Source: Oscillospiraceae bacterium (GTDB lineage: Bacteria; Bacillota; Clostridia; Oscillospirales; Acutalibacteraceae). Taken from it: a DNA stretch of 55,625 nt. The first letter of the stretch is position 1, and each line of letters starts with the position of its first letter. Below are positions 52,490 to 55,625 of the stretch, piece by piece. The stretch spans positions 79,064-134,688 of the forward strand of contig SVOT01000005.1 in assembly GCA_015066225.1 (NCBI GenBank). Direction: 5' to 3'. The notes beneath the pieces are model-generated. The model was not told the origin of the DNA. It did not search any database and saw only the letters and a list, made by a program, of their open reading frames with translations. Position numbers and translations under genes: made by a program.

Positions 52490-53215
52490 TTATATAGATG
52501 CTATCAGCTTTTCACAATGCTCCTTTAAATAATCGGGCAAACCGTCAACAAGCTTTTTTGACTCGTCTTTTTTGCCCTCAATGGCATATAAAACAGCAAC
52601 TATGTAGTTTCTTTGAGGATTTTCGGCGGGGCTGCATTTGCATGATTTTTCAATAAACTCCCAAGATTTATCATAATCCTGACAAGAAAGATAAATTGTT
52701 GCCATATCGTAATATATCTGCCCCATATTTTCGAGCCCTGCTGTGTCGGCTTCATTCTCAGAAAACAGTTCGAGTGCTTTATTATAATAGCTCAGAGCCT
52801 TTGCATTTTCAGCTTTTCGCTGTGCAAATTTTGCTGTGCGATAATATGGGTGAAAGGCCACCATAAAGGTGAATTTTATATCATATTTCTGCATTTGCTC
52901 ATAGTATTTGTTCATCTGCGGCTCATTTTCCAGCAGCTCGTAGCAAAGACCTATGAAATAACTCAACGCCGCACAATCAAAGTCGTTAAAGCAAACGCTT
53001 TCGAGCATAAGAAGCGTTGAAAGACCCCCGTTAAAATCACGCTTCGATATTTTAATCAGTGCGGCTGTCAGATGTATCTGCGCTTCAGCGGATTCTTCAA
53101 ACGCTGCAAGAAACACGTCACCAAAGGCTTTGCCGTGTATCTCCCGCCACTGTTTGTAGTTTTCGTTATCCAACGCATATTCCCGCATTAATTCGGCAAA
53201 TTCGTTTATATCCAA
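52490..53215 (-). CDS. TPR-containing protein of unknown function
   Basis: 241 aa with a TTG start (53215) after AGGGATGA; an ATG overlapping that site is out of frame. Helical repeats include TAALIKISKRDFNGGLSTLL, YYRTAKFAQRKAENAKALSYYNKALELF and YYDMATIYLSCQDYDKSWEFI, typical tetratricopeptide pairs that bind partner proteins. No signal peptide or catalytic domain. It follows the aldo/keto reductase by 32 bases. Confidence 0.75.
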   Translation of the reverse strand: MDINEFAELMREYALDNENYKQWREIHGKAFGDVFLAAFEESAEAQIHLTAALIKISKRDFNGGLSTLLMLESVCFNDFDCAALSYFIGLCYELLENEPQMNKYYEQMQKYDIKFTFMVAFHPYYRTAKFAQRKAENAKALSYYNKALELFSENEADTAGLENMGQIYYDMATIYLSCQDYDKSWEFIEKSCKCSPAENPQRNYIVAVLYAIEGKKDESKKLVDGLPDYLKEHCEKLIASI

Positions 53216-53247
53216 AAAATCATCCCTATTTATCGCAAAAGTTAACC

Positions 53248-54420
53248 TTATTTTTTCTTTTTGAATGCCGAAGTGAGCTTGTAAACAGCTTTATATGATG
53301 TTGTTTCAAGCACCTTTTCGGCTTCCTTCAATTCTTTTCTTATCTCAATGCCCTGCGGACAATGCTTTTCACACTTGCCGCAGCCTATGCATTGTGAAGC
53401 AGGTGCAGATTTCATCGTGCATTTTACATAATCCTTGAAGCCGGCAAGGCTGCTGTCAGAAAAATGCTTGTTATACGCCGAAAAAGTGCCGCTGATATTA
53501 ACCCTTTGCGGGCACGGCATACAATATTCGCAGCCGGTGCAGCCAACCTTCATTTTTGAGTTTATGGCATTAACAACCCTTTTGAGCATCACTTCATCAT
53601 CGGCAGTTAATTCGCCTATTTCCGTTTCGGATGCTGTCCTTATGTTGTCTGCTACCATTTCGTCGGAATTCATACCGGAAAGCACAACGGCAATCTGTGG
53701 CTGATTCCAAAGCCAACGAAAAGCCCATTGTGCGGGAGTGTGCTGCACAGAATGGCTTGCAAAAATCTCTTTTGCATCCGTCGGCAGATTGTTCACAAGT
53801 CTGCCACCGCGAAGTGGCTCCATAATCATAACAGGAATCCCCTTTTCGTATGCGTGATTCAAGCCCTTGCGACCTGCCTGAGTGTGCTCATCCATATAGT
53901 TATACTGAATGAGGCACATATCCCAATCGTATGCATCTATTATTTTGCAAAACATATCCGATTTGCCGTGATACGAAAAGCCTATCTGACGTATTGCGCC
54001 GCTTGCTTTCTTGTCTTCAATCCATTTTTCAATACCAATACTTTTTAGCCTTTCCCATACCTTGATATCAGACATCATATGCATAAGATAAAAATCAATG
54101 TGGTCTGTGCGCAGTCTTTTTAACTGCTCATTAAAAAGCTTGTCGAGAATTTCTGTGCTTCGCATCAACTGCGGCGGGAGCTTTGTTGCAATATATACCT
54201 TGTCACGGATGTTGTTTTTCTGAAAAATTTCGCCTATTGCCGATTCGCTGCCGGGATAAATAAATGCGGTATCAAAATAATTTACACCGTTTTCGAAAGC
54301 TCTCATAACCTGTCGCTCGGCATCATCCATATTAATTTTGCCCATTTTCTTTTTAAAGCGCATACAACCAAAGCCCAAAACAGAAAGCTTGTTGCCATAT
54401 TTATCCTCACGGTATTTCAT
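53248..54420 (-). CDS. Aldo/keto reductase with C-terminal 4Fe-4S domain
   Basis: 390 aa, start behind GGAGGTGG. The N-terminal AKR barrel shows GFGCMRFK, the Asp/Tyr active site NYFDTAFIYPGSE, VYIATKLPP and IDFYLMHMM, with QYNYMDE later. The C-terminus carries two ferredoxin-like Cys clusters, CTGCEYCMPCPQ and CIGCGKCEKHCP. This domain fusion is frequent in anaerobic Clostridia and suggests electrons are passed between ferredoxin and a carbonyl substrate. Substrate unknown. First gene of the small minus-strand run down to the XRE regulator. Confidence 0.92.
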   Translation of the reverse strand: MKYREDKYGNKLSVLGFGCMRFKKKMGKINMDDAERQVMRAFENGVNYFDTAFIYPGSESAIGEIFQKNNIRDKVYIATKLPPQLMRSTEILDKLFNEQLKRLRTDHIDFYLMHMMSDIKVWERLKSIGIEKWIEDKKASGAIRQIGFSYHGKSDMFCKIIDAYDWDMCLIQYNYMDEHTQAGRKGLNHAYEKGIPVMIMEPLRGGRLVNNLPTDAKEIFASHSVQHTPAQWAFRWLWNQPQIAVVLSGMNSDEMVADNIRTASETEIGELTADDEVMLKRVVNAINSKMKVGCTGCEYCMPCPQRVNISGTFSAYNKHFSDSSLAGFKDYVKCTMKSAPASQCIGCGKCEKHCPQGIEIRKELKEAEKVLETTSYKAVYKLTSAFKKKK

Positions 54421-54570
54421 AAAGCCACCTCCGGTATATCAACTGTAAAAGCTGAACCTATAAATTGATTATAGCATATCCAACACACCTGTCAACTTTA
54501 CCGCATAAAAGGTGTTAATTATTTAATATAATAAGCATCCTACCTGAAGTAAAATGGCAAAAATTTTTGT
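54421..54570. other. Intergenic stretch without a gene
   Basis: AT-rich leader of the aldo/keto reductase gene; no terminator or frame is evident. It leads into the tRNA-Asn cassette array. Confidence 0.5.
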
Positions 54571-54746
54571 GAACCTACGACAACGACGGTCAGAAACATA
54601 GTCCTCTCACTCGCTCTTCGCTTCGTGATACTCCTTGTTTCTTCCTCTCGAAACCTCGCCTTTCTCTGCCACCGGCAGCGGCAAGGCTTCGAGCAGTTAA
54701 CAGCCGGCTCGTCTGCCGTAAACAAGCTATCGTAGATTTAATTTCT
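54571..54746. repeat. tRNA-Asn cassette, copy 1 (partial)
   Basis: Begins GAACCTACGACAAC (antisense tRNA-Asn T-arm/variable region) and continues into an insert that matches copy 2 for about 130 bp (GACGGTCAGAAACATAGTC, TCGCTTCGTGATACTCC, GGCAAGGCTTCGAGCAGTTA). The insert then diverges. No complete tRNA is present. Confidence 0.75.
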
Positions 54747-54828
54747 TATTTTAGAAACAAAACAAAAAGCACACCGATTGGTGTGCTTTTATTTTGGCGC
54801 CTCAAGTAGGACTCGAACCTACGACAAC
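54747..54828. repeat. tRNA-Asn 3' half plus terminator, degenerate copy
   Basis: 82 bp repeating 54987-55067: terminator hairpin AAAAAGCACACC/GGTGTGCTTTT (54764-54790) and the antisense tRNA-Asn 3' half from TGGCGCCTCAAG to ACGACAAC (54795-54828). The sequence then enters the insert (54829-54986) instead of the anticodon arm, so this is a truncated tRNA. Confidence 0.85.
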
Positions 54829-54986
54829 GACGGTCAGAAACATAGTCGTCTCACTCGCTCTTCGCTTCGTGATACTCCTTGTTTCTTCCTCTCGAAACCT
54901 CGCTTTTTTCTGCCACAGGCAGCGGCAAGGCTTCGAGCAGTTAACAGCGTCGGCTGTCAACCTTGAGTTGTCTTACTTTTGAATTC
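54829..54986. repeat. Insert of tRNA-Asn cassette copy 2
   Basis: About 158 bp, near-identical for its first 130 bp to the insert of copy 1. Its end (GAGCAGTTAACAGC, then CCTTGAGTTGTC) echoes tRNA-Asn anticodon and variable-arm sequence in both orientations. No gene; frames across it are repeat-derived. Confidence 0.75.
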
Positions 54987-55003
54987 TATTTTAGAAACAA
55001 AAC

Positions 55004-55029
55004 AAAAGCACACCAATCGGTGTGCTTTT
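55004..55029 (-). terminator. Terminator of the rRNA/tRNA-Asn transcript
   Basis: AAAAGCACACC pairs with GGTGTGCTTTT around AATC, directly after the tRNA-Asn CCA end on the minus strand. Confidence 0.85.
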
Positions 55030-55033
55030 ATTT

Positions 55034-55109
55034 TGGCGCCTCAAGTAGGACTCGAACCTACGACAACTCGGTTAACAGCCGAGTGCTCTACCGACTGAGC
55101 TATTAAGGC
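55034..55109 (-). tRNA. tRNA-Asn (anticodon GTT)
   Basis: 76 nt on the minus strand beginning GCCTTAATAGCTCAGTCGG, with anticodon loop CTGTTAA in the stem CTCGG/CCGAG, T-arm GTAGGTTCGAGTCCTAC and encoded CCA. Last gene of the rRNA operon here. Confidence 0.96.
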
Positions 55110-55140
55110 ATATAACCGGATGAAACCATCCGGTGTTTGT

Positions 55141-55256
55141 GTCGGCATCGCCCTATTTTCCCAAGCGGCTTCCCACTAAGTATCTTCGGCACTGTTGAGC
55201 TTAACTACCGTGTTCGGGATGGGAACGGGTGGACCCTCAACGCCATCAACACCGAC
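55141..55256 (-). rRNA. rrf: 5S ribosomal RNA
   Basis: 116 nt on the minus strand: begins GTCGGTGTTGATGGC, contains the conserved TCCCATCCCGAACACGG and AGTGCCGAAGATACTTAG, and ends GGGCGATGCCGAC, pairing with the 5' end. Confidence 0.95.
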
Positions 55257-55298
55257 TATTATATTATAAACAGCTCTTCACCGTTTATTCCTAAAAAA

Positions 55299-55374
55299 TG
55301 GTGACCCGTACGAGATTCGAACTCGTGTTGCCGGCGTGAGAGGCCGGAGTCTTAGGCCACTTGACCAACGGGCC
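55299..55374 (-). tRNA. tRNA-Glu (anticodon CTC)
   Basis: 76 nt on the minus strand beginning GGCCCGTTGGTCAAGTGG, anticodon loop CTCTCAC in stem CCGGC/GCCGG, T-arm ACGAGTTCGAATCTCGT, encoded CCA. It lies between 23S and 5S. Confidence 0.95.
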
Positions 55375-55401
55375 ACATATGAACTGAATCCAAAGGGTCT
55401 T

Positions 55402-55477
55402 TGGTGCACCTTCAGGGACTCGAACCCTGGACACCCTGATTAAGAGTCAGGTGCTCTACCAACTGAGCTAAAGGTGC
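55402..55477 (-). tRNA. tRNA-Lys (anticodon CTT)
   Basis: 76 nt on the minus strand beginning GCACCTTTAGCTCAGTTGG, anticodon loop CTCTTAA in stem CCTGA/TCAGG, T-arm CCAGGGTTCGAGTCCCTGA, encoded CCA. Between 23S and tRNA-Glu. Confidence 0.95.
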
Positions 55478-55544
55478 GAATTTTCCCTTTTACAAGGCAT
55501 ATACCCTGAAAACTGAACAAAGTCAAGCGAAGAAACAAACGAAA

Positions 55545-55625
55545 TGGTCAAGCCCTCGACCTATTAGTACTGCTTAGCTGAACATGTCACCATGCTTACA
55601 CACGCAGCCTATCAACCTCATAGTC
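55545..55625 (-). rRNA. rrl: 23S ribosomal RNA, 3' end (partial)
   Basis: Antisense of the conserved 23S 3' end: GTACTAATAGGTCGAGGGCT near the left edge and CATGGTGACATGTTCAGC further in. The gene continues beyond the window. The exact 3' end is placed within a few bases. Confidence 0.92.

Noticed and set aside
54778-54982. Proteins of about 62 aa across the tRNA-Asn cassette
   Set aside because: They translate antisense tRNA (SRTRTYD) and repeat sequence, with no ribosome binding site.

Overview
The window looks like a chromosomal segment of an uncultured, probably gut- or rumen-dwelling member of the Clostridia (Bacillota), most like the Oscillospirales/Ruminococcaceae. The reasons are strong Shine-Dalgarno sites, sigma-A type promoters, T-tailed hairpin terminators, a dockerin-type C-terminus on a surface protein, a DUF1846 protein, a MetH without a reactivation domain, an rsmG-noc pair, and many glycoside hydrolases. 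The placement is inferred from gene content only.

Layout. 1-1.6 kb: 3' end of a large MBG/dockerin surface protein. 1.7-2.5 kb: a tRNA-Leu(CAG) gene set among partial copies of itself. 2.6-8.5 kb: a lipoprotein, an acyl-CoA-ligase-like enzyme and a secreted fibronectin-III protein. 8.8-13.5 kb: glyA divergent from a complete de novo NAD operon, nadA-nadB-nadC. 13.5-15.5 kb: a repeat-rich island with small membrane proteins. 15.5-17.3 kb: cysK-cysE. 17.4-22.6 kb (minus): GH31 glucosidase, Gfo/Idh oxidoreductase, rsmG, noc. 22.7-25.8 kb (plus): DUF1846 protein and GH51 arabinofuranosidase. 25.8-26.5 kb: a four-helix-bundle protein gene between two inverted arrays of small palindromes. 26.5-37.7 kb (minus): a long co-directional run of MFS transporter, metH, lipid kinase, THUMP RNA methyltransferase, two-component system, QueG-like Fe-S protein, Gfo/Idh oxidoreductase and GH20 hexosaminidase. 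37.8-38.9 kb: a second repeat island with a 585-bp foldback element. 38.9-42.6 kb (minus): sugar isomerase, phosphodiesterase, YgjV-like protein, secreted lipase-like hydrolase. 42.8-45.6 kb (plus): Gfo/Idh oxidoreductase and M20 peptidase. 45.6-50.7 kb (minus): PHP hydrolase, ADP-ribosylglycohydrolase, PnuC-like transporter, beta-propeller glycosidase-like protein, SdpI-like protein, histidine phosphatase. 50.7-54.4 kb: a hairpin array, then XRE regulator, PAP2 phosphatase, TPR protein and Fe-S aldo/keto reductase. 54.5-55.6 kb: tRNA-Asn with degenerate tandem copies, then an rRNA operon read on the minus strand (23S end, tRNA-Lys, tRNA-Glu, 5S, tRNA-Asn).

The metabolic theme is breakdown and uptake of plant and host glycans (GH31, GH51, GH20, a beta-propeller enzyme, three Gfo/Idh oxidoreductases, an isomerase, an MFS symporter), with NAD, cysteine and methionine/one-carbon biosynthesis.

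The most unusual content is non-coding. Two arrays of palindromic words joined by the heptamer ATATCAC/GTGATAT flank a four-helix-bundle gene. A separate chain of six perfect hairpins lies between 28-bp direct repeats. tRNA-Leu and tRNA-Asn both carry tandem cassettes that regenerate a tRNA end. At least three further dispersed repeat families fill the intergenic spaces. All readings are by eye; no alignment or database search was run.
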